The notes: generated by a model from the sequence alone, not told the origin. A stretch of 64,000 nt of DNA from Parablautia sp. Marseille-Q6255 (GCF_951230155.1 NZ_CATNVD010000009.1:103420-167419); one strand, 5' to 3'; shown: positions 51,371-60,205, counted from the stretch's first letter. Made by a program: numbers and translations.

Positions 51371-52555
51371 ATGAAAATCAGGAAGTTACTGGCTTTGTCA
51401 ATGACAGCAGCGATGGCGGTTTCTATGGCGGCAGTCGGCGTAAGTGCAAAGGAAGGCACACCCGTTGCAGTTGAGGATCTGAAGGTGGGTGCGATCTATA
51501 TCGGCGATGAGAACGAAGGTTACACAGCGGCTCATATGGCAGGTATTGACGAGATGCAGGAAGCGCTCGGACTGGACGATTCCCAGATCATCGAGAAGAC
51601 GCTGATCGGCGAGGATGAGGCGTGTGCGGACGCAGCGTACGACCTTGCAGACCAGGGCTGCCAGATTATTTTTGCAAACAGCTTTGGACACGAGACATAC
51701 GTACTGGAAGCTGCGGCTGAGTATCCGGATGTAGAGTTCTGCCATGCTACTGGTTATCAGGCAAGCACGAGCGGCCTTGCAAATATGCACAATTATTTCA
51801 CCTCTATCTATGAGTCACGTTATGTATCCGGTGTGGTAGCAGGCATGAAGCTCAATGAGATGGTGGAAGAGGGTACGCTTACGAAGGATCAGCTGAAGGT
51901 TGGTTATGTCGGCGCATTCCCGTATGCAGAGGTGATTTCCGGTTACACATCCTTTTTCCTTGGTGTAAGAAGCGTATGCCCGGAAGCAACGATGGAAGTA
52001 AAGTATACAAACAGCTGGGCAAGCTTTGACCTCGAAAAAGAGTGTGCAGAGGCTCTGATCGCGGATGGCTGTGTCCTGATCAGCCAGCACGCAGATACAA
52101 CAGGCGCTCCGACTGCATGTGAGGCAGCAGGCGTACCGTGCGTGGGCTACAATATCTCCATGATCGAGACAGCTCCGACACAGGCACTTACATCCGCATC
52201 CATCAACTGGGGTCCGTACTATACTTATGCAGTGCAGTCTGTGATTGACGGAACAGCGATCGAGACAGACTGGTGCCGTGGCTTTGCAGAGGGCGCAGAC
52301 AGGATCACAGAGCTGAACGAGGGTGTCGTAGCAGAGGGCACAGCAGAGAAGGTTGCAGAGGTAGAGGCTGCGATCATCGATGGTTCTCTGAAGGTATTTG
52401 ACACTTCTACATGGACTGTGGATGGCGAGACGCTTGATACATATGTAAAGAATGACATTGAGTATATCTCTGACGGATATTTCCATGAGTCAGAGTTTGC
52501 TTCCGCTCCGGCATTTGATATCGCTATTGACGGAATTACCTCTATCGTAGAGTAA
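51371..52555 (+). CDS. BMP-family ABC transporter substrate-binding protein
   Basis: A 394-residue extracellular receptor of the basic membrane protein (Med/PnrA) family, which mostly binds nucleosides. Family features are VGAIYIGDENEGYTAAHMAG, FANSFGHETYVLEAA, VSGVVAGMKLNEM and VGYVGAFPYAEVI. The signal peptide ends in VGVSAKEG with no lipobox cysteine, unusual for a Gram-positive binding protein. It opens the operon with its ATPase and two permeases. Ligand probably a nucleoside or purine-like compound, by family. Confidence 0.9.
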   Translation: MKIRKLLALSMTAAMAVSMAAVGVSAKEGTPVAVEDLKVGAIYIGDENEGYTAAHMAGIDEMQEALGLDDSQIIEKTLIGEDEACADAAYDLADQGCQIIFANSFGHETYVLEAAAEYPDVEFCHATGYQASTSGLANMHNYFTSIYESRYVSGVVAGMKLNEMVEEGTLTKDQLKVGYVGAFPYAEVISGYTSFFLGVRSVCPEATMEVKYTNSWASFDLEKECAEALIADGCVLISQHADTTGAPTACEAAGVPCVGYNISMIETAPTQALTSASINWGPYYTYAVQSVIDGTAIETDWCRGFAEGADRITELNEGVVAEGTAEKVAEVEAAIIDGSLKVFDTSTWTVDGETLDTYVKNDIEYISDGYFHESEFASAPAFDIAIDGITSIVE

Positions 52556-52581
52556 GGACAACAGAAATACAAAGACAGACG

Positions 52582-52639
52582 AGGGTGTTGGGACCGGAGG
52601 CTTTCATCACAGCTGTGTGAAAATCCGATACAGCACCCT
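52582..52639 (+). other. Structured intercistronic region after the BMP gene
   Basis: AGGGTG/CACCCT as outer stem and TTTCA-x-CACAG/CTGTG-TGAAA as inner stem. No T-run. Likely the usual binding-protein mRNA stabiliser that lowers downstream expression. Confidence 0.55.
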
Positions 52640-52697
52640 TGTATCATGTTGCGGTCTGCCGTCTGGGATTATTTTACAGGGAAGAGAGGAAAAGGCT

Positions 52698-54236
52698 ATG
52701 GAACAGACGTATGCAATAGAATTGCAGAACATTACGAAGCGGTTTGGCAGTGTCGTTGCGAACGATAAGATAAATCTGTCCGTGCGAAAGGGAGAGATCC
52801 TCTGCGTGCTTGGAGAGAACGGGAGCGGAAAGACCACGCTGATGAATATGATCTCCGGTATCTATTATCCGGAGGAGGGAAGGATCACAGTTGACGGACG
52901 GGAGGTAAAGATCCGTTCGCCAAAGGATTCTTTTGATCTTGGTATCGGCATGGTGCATCAGCATTTCAAACTGGTCGATATTCTGACAGCAGCGGAAAAT
53001 ATCGTACTCGGTCTTCCGGGAAAACAGGTGATCGATATGAAGAAGGTCGTTGCGGACATCAATGCGCTTGCTGCAAAATACGGATTTGATATTGATCCGA
53101 CACAGAAGATTTATAAAATGTCAGTCTCACAGAAACAGACAGTGGAGATCGTCAAAATGCTCTACAGAGGAGCGCGTATCCTGATACTGGATGAGCCGAC
53201 GGCAGTGCTGACGCCGCAGGAGTCGGAGCGTCTGTTTGAGGTGCTGCGCAATATGAAAGAGGATGGCTGCTCCATCCTGCTGATCACACATAAGCTGCAG
53301 GAGGTGCTGGCAGTTTCTGACCGTGTATCAATTTTGCGCAAGGGACATTACATTGATACAGTAGAGACGAAGGATGCGACGGTAGCGTCTCTGACCGAGA
53401 TGATGGTCGGTGCAAAGGTGGATCTGAATATTGAGCGTCCCGAGCCGCAGAACCGTAAAAAACGTCTGGATCTTCGCGGCGTGACGTGCACAACGAAGGA
53501 CGGGATCAGGAAGCTGGAAGCTGCGACGCTCTCGATCTATGGAGGAGAGATCCTCGGTATCGCAGGAATCGCCGGAAGCGGACAGAAAGAGCTGCTTGAG
53601 GCGATTGCGGGCCTGGAGCCGGTATCGGAAGGTTCGATCACGTTTTATCCGGATGACAAGGATCCCAAAAATATCACGAATCTGGATGTGGCGAAGATCC
53701 GCAAGCTGGGTGTACGCCTTGCCTTCGTGCCGGAGGACCGGCTCGGTATGGGACTCGTCAGCTCGATGAATATGACGGATAATATGATGCTGAGGAGCTA
53801 TCGGAGAGGAAAATCAGAATTTCTGGATCGAAAGACGCCGGGTAAGCTCGCAGCGAAGATCAAAAATCAGCTGGAGATCGTGACCCCGAGTATCTCAGCG
53901 CCGGTCGGAAGGATGTCAGGCGGCAACGTTCAGAAGGTACTTGTCGGGCGCGAGATCGCACAGAAGCCAAAGGTGCTGATGGTTGCCTATCCGACGCGCG
54001 GGATTGACATTAATTCCTCTTATACGATCTACCATCTGCTCAATGAACAGAAAAAGAAGGGGATCGCGGTAATCTGTGTGATCGAGGATCTTGATGTACT
54101 GATGGAGCTGTGCGACAGGATCGTAGTGCTGTGCGGCGGAAAGATCACAGGCGTTGTGGATGGACGCACGGCAAAGAAGGAGGAACTGGGCGTGCTGATG
54201 ACGCAGCAGGCAGAAGGAGGTACGGACGGTGAATAA
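52698..54236 (+). CDS. Nucleoside-type ABC transporter ATPase (NupA/YufO-like, two ATP-binding domains)
   Basis: A 512-residue fused ATPase. First domain: Walker A GENGSGKTT (39-47), KMSVSQKQTVEIVKML signature area, Walker B ILILDEPTAVL. Second domain: degenerate Walker A GIAGSGQKE, signature MSGGNVQKV, and VLMVAYPTRGID, where the aspartate of Walker B is replaced (YP instead of DE/NP), as often seen in the second half of this family. ATG 52698 follows AGAGGAAAAGGCT. It overlaps the permease by 8 bases. Confidence 0.93.
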   Translation: MEQTYAIELQNITKRFGSVVANDKINLSVRKGEILCVLGENGSGKTTLMNMISGIYYPEEGRITVDGREVKIRSPKDSFDLGIGMVHQHFKLVDILTAAENIVLGLPGKQVIDMKKVVADINALAAKYGFDIDPTQKIYKMSVSQKQTVEIVKMLYRGARILILDEPTAVLTPQESERLFEVLRNMKEDGCSILLITHKLQEVLAVSDRVSILRKGHYIDTVETKDATVASLTEMMVGAKVDLNIERPEPQNRKKRLDLRGVTCTTKDGIRKLEAATLSIYGGEILGIAGIAGSGQKELLEAIAGLEPVSEGSITFYPDDKDPKNITNLDVAKIRKLGVRLAFVPEDRLGMGLVSSMNMTDNMMLRSYRRGKSEFLDRKTPGKLAAKIKNQLEIVTPSISAPVGRMSGGNVQKVLVGREIAQKPKVLMVAYPTRGIDINSSYTIYHLLNEQKKKGIAVICVIEDLDVLMELCDRIVVLCGGKITGVVDGRTAKKEELGVLMTQQAEGGTDGE

Positions 54237-55305
54237 GGAACCATTTTTCCGAATGTCAAAAAGAGAATCCATCGGGATCGGAAAGAGGATACTGATCTAT
54301 ACAGCAGCGATCCTGCTGTCGCTTGTCGCATGTGCAGGTGTGATCTATCTGCTGGTCCGCATGAACCCGATCGACGTATATAAGGCGATCTTTGACGGAG
54401 CGCTTGGCAGCAAACGGCGTATCTGGATCACTGTGCGCGATATGCTGACGCTTCTTTGTATCGCAGTCGGTCTGGCGCCGGCATTTAAAATGCGCTTCTG
54501 GAATATCGGAGCAGAAGGACAGATCCTGATCGGGGGACTGGCATCAGCGGCTTTGATGATCAATCTTGCAGATAAGGTGCCAAATGTCGTTTTGATCCTC
54601 CTGATGATCGCGGCAAGTGCCATCGGAGGACTGGTATGGGGACTGATCCCGACGTTCTTTAAAGCAAAATGGAAGACGAATGAGACGCTCTTTACGCTGA
54701 TGCTGAACTACGTAGCCATGCAGGTGGTGACATTTTGTATTGTGTTCTGGGAAAATCCGAAGGGATCCAATACGGTCGGCATCATCAATCAGCAGACACG
54801 TGCGGGCTGGCTGCCGGAGATGTTCGGAAATGATTATTTCTGGAATATCGTGATCGTAGGATCACTTGTTATCTTTATGTTTATTTATCTGAAATTTTCC
54901 AAGCACGGCTATGAGGTGGCTGTTGTCGGTGAGAGTGAGCGGACAGCACGCTATGCCGGGATCAATGTAAAGAAGGTCATGCTTTCTACCATGGCGCTGT
55001 CCGGCGCGATCTGCGGCGTAGCAGGGTTTATCCTTGTCAGTGGTTCCGGGCATACGATCTCCACTTCTACAGCAGGAGGACGCGGCTTTACGGCGATCAT
55101 TGTTGCCTGGCTGGCAAAGTTCAATACACTGGCAATGGTGCTGATCGCTTTCGGGATCGTATTTATGGAAAAGGGAGCGATCCAGATCGCTTCTCAGTAC
55201 AGCCTGAATGAGAACGCATCAGACGTTTTGCTTGGCATCATCCTGTTTTTCATTTTGGGAGCGGAGTTTTTTGTCAATTATAAAGTAGAGAGAAATCGGA
55301 AATAG
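54229..55305 (+). CDS. Nucleoside-type ABC transporter permease 1 (NupB/YufP-like)
   Basis: A 358-residue membrane protein, BPD_transp_2 family, with the conserved FKMRFWNIGAEGQILIGGLA segment and RYAGINVKKVMLSTMALSGA loop. GTG 54229 is used, as AAGGAGGTACGGACG lies before it; ATG 54253 is a weaker alternative. It forms a heterodimer with the next permease. Confidence 0.92.
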   Translation: MNKEPFFRMSKRESIGIGKRILIYTAAILLSLVACAGVIYLLVRMNPIDVYKAIFDGALGSKRRIWITVRDMLTLLCIAVGLAPAFKMRFWNIGAEGQILIGGLASAALMINLADKVPNVVLILLMIAASAIGGLVWGLIPTFFKAKWKTNETLFTLMLNYVAMQVVTFCIVFWENPKGSNTVGIINQQTRAGWLPEMFGNDYFWNIVIVGSLVIFMFIYLKFSKHGYEVAVVGESERTARYAGINVKKVMLSTMALSGAICGVAGFILVSGSGHTISTSTAGGRGFTAIIVAWLAKFNTLAMVLIAFGIVFMEKGAIQIASQYSLNENASDVLLGIILFFILGAEFFVNYKVERNRK

Positions 55306-55317
55306 GAGGAAAATGCA

Positions 55318-56298
55318 ATGAGCGTACTTATTATTTTTATACAAAAAGCAATTGTTCAGGGCATGGGAATCCTGTTTGGAGCTCTCGGCGAAATCCTGAC
55401 AGAAAAATCCGGAAACCTGAACCTTGGTATTCCTGGTATCATGTATATGGGCGGTATTGCCGGTCTGATGGGCGCCTTTTTTTATGAGAAGAGCGCACAG
55501 ACGCCAAATCCTGTAGTCGGCATGCTCATATCGCTTTTGTGTGCTTTTGCCTGTGCACTGATCGGCGGACTGATCTACAGCGTCCTGACGATCACCCTTC
55601 GTGCGAACCAGAACGTGACGGGACTCGCGCTGACGATTTTCGGTACAGGTTTTGGAAACTTTTTCGGCGGTTCTATCTCCAAGCTGGCAGGCGGTGTCGG
55701 ACAGATCTCTGTCAGTACGACAGCGGGAGCCTATACGGCGAAGATCCCGGTGCTCTCAGATATCCCGGTCCTTGGTCCTGTCCTGTTTTCTTATGGATTT
55801 TTGACGTACGTGGGCATTATCGCAGCAGTGATCCTTTCCTTCTTCCTCTTTAAGACACGCTGCGGTCTGAATCTGCGCGCAGTAGGAGAAAATCCGGGGA
55901 CAGCGGACGCGGCAGGCATCAATGTCACAAAGTATAAATATTTGTCCACCTGTATCGGAGCAGGGATCGCAGGACTGGGCGGTCTGTACTTTGTCATGGA
56001 ATATTCCGGCGGAACATGGACTGACAATGGGTTTGGAGACAGAGGCTGGCTGGCAGTCGCACTCGTTATCTTTGCGATGTGGAAGCCGCTCAATGCGATC
56101 TGGGGCGCGATCCTCTTTGGAGCGCTGTATATTCTCTATCTGTATATTCCGGGGCTTGGGAGAAGCATGCAGGAGGTATTTAAAGCGCTTCCGTATCTCG
56201 TAACGATCATCGTGCTTGTAATCACGAGCTTTAGAAAGAAAAAAGAAAATCAGCCTCCGGCAGGATTGGGATTGCCGTACTTCAGAGAGGAGCGGTAG
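55318..56298 (+). CDS. Nucleoside-type ABC transporter permease 2 (NupC/YufQ-like)
   Basis: A 326-residue membrane protein and partner of the preceding permease. The family motif is GALGEILTEKSGNLNLGIPG, with AAGINVTKYKYLSTCIGAGI later. TAGGAGGAAAATGCA precedes the ATG. Completes the importer with the genes from 51371. Confidence 0.93.
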   Translation: MSVLIIFIQKAIVQGMGILFGALGEILTEKSGNLNLGIPGIMYMGGIAGLMGAFFYEKSAQTPNPVVGMLISLLCAFACALIGGLIYSVLTITLRANQNVTGLALTIFGTGFGNFFGGSISKLAGGVGQISVSTTAGAYTAKIPVLSDIPVLGPVLFSYGFLTYVGIIAAVILSFFLFKTRCGLNLRAVGENPGTADAAGINVTKYKYLSTCIGAGIAGLGGLYFVMEYSGGTWTDNGFGDRGWLAVALVIFAMWKPLNAIWGAILFGALYILYLYIPGLGRSMQEVFKALPYLVTIIVLVITSFRKKKENQPPAGLGLPYFREER

Positions 56299-56300
56299 AT

Positions 56301-56717
56301 ATGAAGTTATTGCTTAAGCTTCTGTCCTTATTTAAGATTCTTGGAAGTGTCTCAGGTCTGGGGCTTGTGGGGATGATCCTTCTTAGCCTGGCTCAGGGCG
56401 GTTTTTCAGGCGCCGATGCGGCGCCTCTGACCGGGCTGGATATTTACACGATCATTGCGACTTTCCTTCTCGGACTTTGTAATCTGGCAGGCGGGATCTT
56501 TGGATTAAAGGGTGCGGCGCCAAACAGACAAAGCCTTATGCGGGCTGTCCTTCTGGGATGGGCAGGGCTGATCTTGGCTATGGCAGACGCAGCGATCGTC
56601 GTATTCCTGTTTGAAAGTCCGGTCGATATGGTCACTGTGGCGACGTCGCTGGTCAGCAGCGGACTGTTCGTGTTCGCGGCAAGCCGGATAGGGGCGCAGA
56701 CACAGCTGGAAAAATAA
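56301..56717 (+). CDS. Small four-helix membrane protein of unknown function
   Basis: A 138-residue protein with four hydrophobic segments (LGLVGMILLSLAQGG; IIATFLLGLCNLAGGIFGLK; LLGWAGLILAMADAAIVVFL; VTVATSLVSSGLFVFAAS). It starts 2 bp after the stop of the second permease, with AGAGAGGAGCGG as ribosome site, so it is the fifth gene of the nucleoside ABC operon. I do not recognise a named family. It may be an accessory membrane factor of the importer or simply co-transcribed. Confidence 0.8.
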   Translation: MKLLLKLLSLFKILGSVSGLGLVGMILLSLAQGGFSGADAAPLTGLDIYTIIATFLLGLCNLAGGIFGLKGAAPNRQSLMRAVLLGWAGLILAMADAAIVVFLFESPVDMVTVATSLVSSGLFVFAASRIGAQTQLEK

Positions 56718-56784
56718 GCATTCTTCTGCGGCGCGGAAAAAACGTGCCGCAGGTAATATGCCGCAGATAATATGTACTTTTTGT

Positions 56785-56813
56785 TTGACATTCCAGAGGA
56801 CTTATGCTAGAAT
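56785..56813 (+). promoter_or_regulatory. Promoter of tRNA-Thr
   Basis: TTGACA, 17-bp spacer and TAGAAT, about 25 bp before the tRNA. Confidence 0.8.
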
Positions 56814-56837
56814 TATAAACCGTAGTAAATCTGTTTT

Positions 56838-56910
56838 GCTGATGTGGCACAGTCGGTAGCGCACCTCATTGGTAGTGAGGAGGTCACGGGTTCGATTCCC
56901 GTCATCAGCT
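56838..56910 (+). tRNA. tRNA-Thr (anticodon GGT)
   Basis: Full cloverleaf: acceptor GCTGATG/CATCAGC, anticodon stem CCTCA/TGAGG with loop TTGGTAG, and T arm CGGGTTCGATTCCCG. The GGT anticodon reads ACC and ACU. The discriminator base is T; CCA is not encoded. Confidence 0.95.
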
Positions 56911-56927
56911 TCATATTTTATGTATAG

Positions 56928-56964
56928 AAATGTCCTGATTACGCAGTTTTCAGGGCATTTTTAT
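56928..56964 (+). terminator. Terminator after tRNA-Thr
   Basis: AAATGTCCTGA pairs with TCAGGGCATTT (one G-U), followed by TTATTTT. Confidence 0.75.
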
Positions 56965-57016
56965 TTTGCATTTTTTGTAGCATTTTGGTGTTACTCGGTG
57001 TTACTTGCCCATTTAA

Positions 57017-57316
57017 TGCCCCTTCTATTGCGATAGCAGTCTCCGATCTGCTGCTTATATCTCGCCCTGTAATGCTTTTCTTCTCACGATCATGTCTGCG
57101 CAAAGTAAACTGGAGCGCGATCTTATCAGCCAGAGGACGAAAGAAGGTTTGGCAGGCACAAAAGCCCGTAGCAGATCAGGAGGCAGACATTCCAAGCAAA
57201 AGGAATATACAAAAAACGTAAGACTGCTTTATCAAGGCGGAATGAAGGTCGCTGACATCGTACGCAGTACAGGCTTATCACGCAGTACGGTAAACCGGGT
57301 TATCCGGGTAATTTAA
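57017..57316 (+). pseudogene. Serine recombinase (resolvase/invertase) C-terminal remnant
   Basis: About 100 codons remain. The frame from 57017 reads into the long helix E of resolvases (NAFLLTIMSAQSKLERDLIS, then QRTKEGLAG), followed by a basic linker (RSRSGGRHSK) and the C-terminal helix-turn-helix (MKVADIVRSTGLSRSTVNRV). The catalytic N-terminal domain with its serine is missing, and an in-frame stop lies just before 57017. An ATG at 57092 gives a 74-residue frame but no ribosome site. A decayed mobile-element gene next to a tRNA. Confidence 0.75.
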
Positions 57317-57452
57317 GGATTGGAGCGTTGCGGAATCATTCACAGATATGGTAAAATAAGAAAAAAGACAATTTTTTGACCGTGTTACAAGTAACAACAC
57401 AGTTGCTCTTTAAAAGCTGACAATTTTATCATAAATGCAGGGAGGTATTTGC

Positions 57453-57995
57453 ATGGCATTACCACAGGAAAAAAACTGTACGATAGAGGATATTCTGGCC
57501 TTACCGGAAAACGTCAGAGCCGAACTGATTGACGGTCAGATTTACTATCAGGCAGCACCGTCTGACTCGCATCAGGCTATTCTGGGCGACTTATATTTAA
57601 AAATCGGGAACTATATTAACTCAAAAGGTGGAAAATGCAAAGTCCGCTTTGCTCCATACGCCGTATTTTTGAGTGAAAACAATAAAAACTATTTAGAACC
57701 TGATCTTATGGTTGTCTGTGACGGATCTAAGCTCGCAGAGGAAGGCTGCAAAGGCGCGCCTGATCTGATAATTGAGATTGTATCACCGTCCACACGTAAC
57801 ATGGATTACGGCAAAAAACTGTTTTTGTATTGTACAGCAGGCGTACGCGAATACTGGATTGTGGATAAGAGTAAAAATATGATTATGGTTTACGAGTTTG
57901 AAAAAGACCTTTACGAAAACTATACCTTTTCCGATACCGTCAAGGTCGGAATTTTCGATGATCTTGAAATTAACTTTTCAGAATTAAATATTTGA
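57453..57995 (+). CDS. Uma2-family putative endonuclease (DUF820)
   Basis: A 180-residue PD-(D/E)XK-fold protein. The conserved EPDLMVVCDGSK and DLIIEIVSPSTR strands carry the nuclease-type acidic residues, and KLFLYCTAGVREYWIVD is the usual following block. ATG 57453 follows GGGAGGTATTTGC. Uma2 proteins are often multicopy and associated with mobile regions; their cellular function is not settled. The gene is AT-rich compared with host genes, sits in a decayed patch, and its last bases are partly repeated at 58105-58128. Confidence 0.88.
   Translation: MALPQEKNCTIEDILALPENVRAELIDGQIYYQAAPSDSHQAILGDLYLKIGNYINSKGGKCKVRFAPYAVFLSENNKNYLEPDLMVVCDGSKLAEEGCKGAPDLIIEIVSPSTRNMDYGKKLFLYCTAGVREYWIVDKSKNMIMVYEFEKDLYENYTFSDTVKVGIFDDLEINFSELNI
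57967..57990. repeat. 24-bp direct repeat, copy 1 (end of Uma2 gene)
   Basis: AAATTAACTTTTCA plus ten bases; 22 of 24 bases match the copy at 58105-58128, and the first 14 are identical. The copies flank the group II intron-like scrap. Confidence 0.7.
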
Positions 57996-58011
57996 TAACC
58001 ATTTATTAAAA

Positions 58012-58104
58012 TGGGTAAAAGTCCCTGATCTGCCTTAGTAGTGGGAAGGATACAGCCAATGACAAGGGTGTCCATCGTAAGGTGGAATCTGAAGGAAGTC
58101 GGGC
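58012..58104 (+). mobile_element. Group II intron domain I remnant
   Basis: GACAAGGGTGTCCATCGTAA followed by GGTGGAATCTGAAGGAAG is, from memory, the highly conserved domain I stretch of bacterial group II introns found upstream of LtrA-type reverse transcriptases. The first bases (GTCCCTGATCTGCC) fit the same region. No reverse transcriptase or domains V/VI follow, so only a fragment remains. Borders are approximate. Confidence 0.6.
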
Positions 58105-58128
58105 AAATTAACTTTTCAAAAATAAATA
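58105..58128. repeat. 24-bp direct repeat, copy 2
   Basis: Matches 22 of 24 bases of 57967-57990, the end of the Uma2 gene. It directly follows the intron scrap and precedes a terminator, suggesting a deleted second Uma2-like tail. Confidence 0.7.
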
Positions 58129-58135
58129 CAGGAAT

Positions 58136-58189
58136 AAAAATAAATCCATCGGGCGCTCTGGGAACGTCTGCCAATGGATTTATTTTTTT
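58136..58189. terminator. Strong, probably bidirectional terminator between the Uma2 patch and pepF
   Basis: AAATAAATCCAT and ATGGATTTATTT form a perfect 12-bp stem with A-run before and T7 after, so it can act on both strands for the convergent genes. Confidence 0.85.
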
Positions 58190-58205
58190 GGTGCTTAAAA
58201 AATTT

Positions 58206-59981
58206 TTATTCTGCTTCCAGTTTATCGAGGTATTCAGAAAATACCTGAAGGGCTGCTTCTACCGGTTCCGGTGCGGACATATCTACACCGCAGATCTTCA
58301 GCAGGTCGATCGGATCCTTGGAACATCCTCCGCTTAAGAACTGTTTGTATTTTTCTACGATGCCTGGTTCGCCGGCCAGGATCTTGCTGCTGATCGCGAT
58401 GGCGGCGGCAAAGCCGGTTGCGTACTGATATACGTAAAACGGTGTGTAAAAATGCGGAATGCGCGCCCACTCATAGGCGATCTCCGGATCTGAGATCATG
58501 TCTTCGCCAAAGTATTTTTTATTCAGATCCAGATAGATGCTGCAAAGCTGCTCGGCAGTGAGCATACCGCCCTTTTCTACGATGCCGTGTGTAAGCATTT
58601 CAAATTCTGCAAACATCGTCTGGCGGAACATGGTTGACTTAAACTGATCCAGAAAATAATTGATCAGGTATTTTTTCTCTGTTTCATCCTGCGTCCGGTT
58701 CATCAGGTCATGGATCAAAAGCGCTTCGTTGCAGGTGGAAGCGACCTCTGCCACGAAGATGCGGTATCCGGCGTTCAGATAATTCTGCGCATGGTCAGAG
58801 TACCAGGAATGCAGCGCATGTCCCATTTCATGAGCCAGTGTAAATACGTTTTTCAGTGTACTGTTGTAGTTCAGCAGTACGTAAGGATGTGTACCGTATG
58901 CGCCCCAGGAATAAGCGCCGGTGCGCTTGCCTTCGTTTTCGTACACATCGATCCAGCGATTGTCAAAGCCTTCCTGGAGAAGGGCAAGATAATCCTCTCC
59001 AAGTGGAGCAAGCCCGCGCTTAACGGTCTGCTTGGCTTCCTCAAAAGAGTACGCTTTGTCCGGGCGGTCTACCATGGGCGCGTATACGTCATACATATGC
59101 AGCTCCGGCACGCGAAGGAACTTTTTACGCAGCCGGACATAACGGTGCATCTCGGGAAGCGCGCGGTGGATCGTGTGGATCAGATTGTGGTAAACGCTGA
59201 CCGGGATCGCACTGGCATCGAGAGCTGCTTCCATTGCATTCTCATAATGGCGTTCTTTTGCAAAAAAGTCTGCCTGCTTTGCATTTGCATAGTAGATAGA
59301 AGCCAGCGTATTCTGAAACTGCCGATAGGAGGAGTGCAGCGCGTCAAACGCATGTTTGCGCAGCGTCCGATCCTTGCTTTCCATATAGGAAATATACATT
59401 CCGTGTGTCAGAGGATGTGTTTTTCCTTCGCTGTCCTCTATATCCGGGAAACGCAGATCTGCGTTATTAAACATAGAATAAATATTGGAGGGAGCCTGTC
59501 CGAGCTCTCCGATACGTGACATCAGTGCTTCTGCCCGGGCATCGAGCACGTGTACCCGTTTGCGTGCGATCCGGGAGAGAAAACGGCGGTACGCCAGAAG
59601 CTTCGGAGCGTCGATGTAGGTGTTCAGGAGCTCTTCCGGCAAGGATAAAAGCTCCGGTTCCAGCCATGAAGTGGACTGGCCGAGGCGTGTTTCTAGGATC
59701 TGCATTTCTCCGCTCATTTTCTGGTATTTTGCGTTGGCAGTATCTTCATGGTATTTCTGATTTGCGTATACATGCAGCTTTTCATACAGAAAACTCATGT
59801 CTTCGTACAGCTTCATGGCAGCGGCAGCCTGCGTGACGCCCTGTGCAAGCGTGCCCTCCAGGCTGGAGAATTCCTCCATCATTTGTTCAAGCTTGTCCGC
59901 ATCCTGTGCAAACAGCTCCTCTGTTTCGTACAAATCCTGCATATTCCAGGTATCTTCTGTTTTTTGGTCCTGTCTTTTCAT
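58206..59981 (-). CDS. pepF: Oligoendopeptidase F (M3 zinc peptidase)
   Basis: A 591-residue cytosolic metallopeptidase that cleaves oligopeptides. The zinc site is LAHEMGHALHSWYSD (HEXXH), with the downstream glutamate in FVAEVASTCNEALL. The helical N-terminal region (about 1-200) and a C-terminal GGCSKDPIDLLKICGVDMS are typical of PepF. Normal length. The ribosome site before ATG 59981 is weak (GGGGA is 13 to 14 bases upstream). It is convergent with the Uma2 patch. Confidence 0.95.
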   Translation of the reverse strand: MKRQDQKTEDTWNMQDLYETEELFAQDADKLEQMMEEFSSLEGTLAQGVTQAAAAMKLYEDMSFLYEKLHVYANQKYHEDTANAKYQKMSGEMQILETRLGQSTSWLEPELLSLPEELLNTYIDAPKLLAYRRFLSRIARKRVHVLDARAEALMSRIGELGQAPSNIYSMFNNADLRFPDIEDSEGKTHPLTHGMYISYMESKDRTLRKHAFDALHSSYRQFQNTLASIYYANAKQADFFAKERHYENAMEAALDASAIPVSVYHNLIHTIHRALPEMHRYVRLRKKFLRVPELHMYDVYAPMVDRPDKAYSFEEAKQTVKRGLAPLGEDYLALLQEGFDNRWIDVYENEGKRTGAYSWGAYGTHPYVLLNYNSTLKNVFTLAHEMGHALHSWYSDHAQNYLNAGYRIFVAEVASTCNEALLIHDLMNRTQDETEKKYLINYFLDQFKSTMFRQTMFAEFEMLTHGIVEKGGMLTAEQLCSIYLDLNKKYFGEDMISDPEIAYEWARIPHFYTPFYVYQYATGFAAAIAISSKILAGEPGIVEKYKQFLSGGCSKDPIDLLKICGVDMSAPEPVEAALQVFSEYLDKLEAE

Positions 59982-60205
59982 TTTTTATCAGGTTTCCCCG
60001 CTCCTTTCTGCTATTTTGGCATATGGCATCACAATGCTCTGACGCCTGTATAACCAAAATTATTTTAGCAGATTTTGGGATCTGTGGCAAGGCGGGCAGC
60101 GCTTTGCGCTGATGCAGAAGGAAAGAAAAAAATCTTGTTCGTCGACTGTAAATGGTGTAAGATACATAAATATAGTTTAAAAGAATTGGGAATCGGGGAG
60201 CGGGA

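Noticed and set aside
56940..57120. Minus-strand open frame reading towards tRNA-Thr, considered as an integrase tail
   Set aside because: It is antisense to the resolvase remnant, whose plus-strand frame has clear family motifs; the minus frame has none.
58041..58337. 98-codon plus-strand frame from the intron scrap into pepF
   Set aside because: It runs through a strong terminator and antisense to pepF, with no ribosome site.
59516..60112. Several plus-strand frames of 80-106 codons over the start of pepF
   Set aside because: All are antisense to the conserved PepF N-terminus or lie in its upstream region, without initiation signals.
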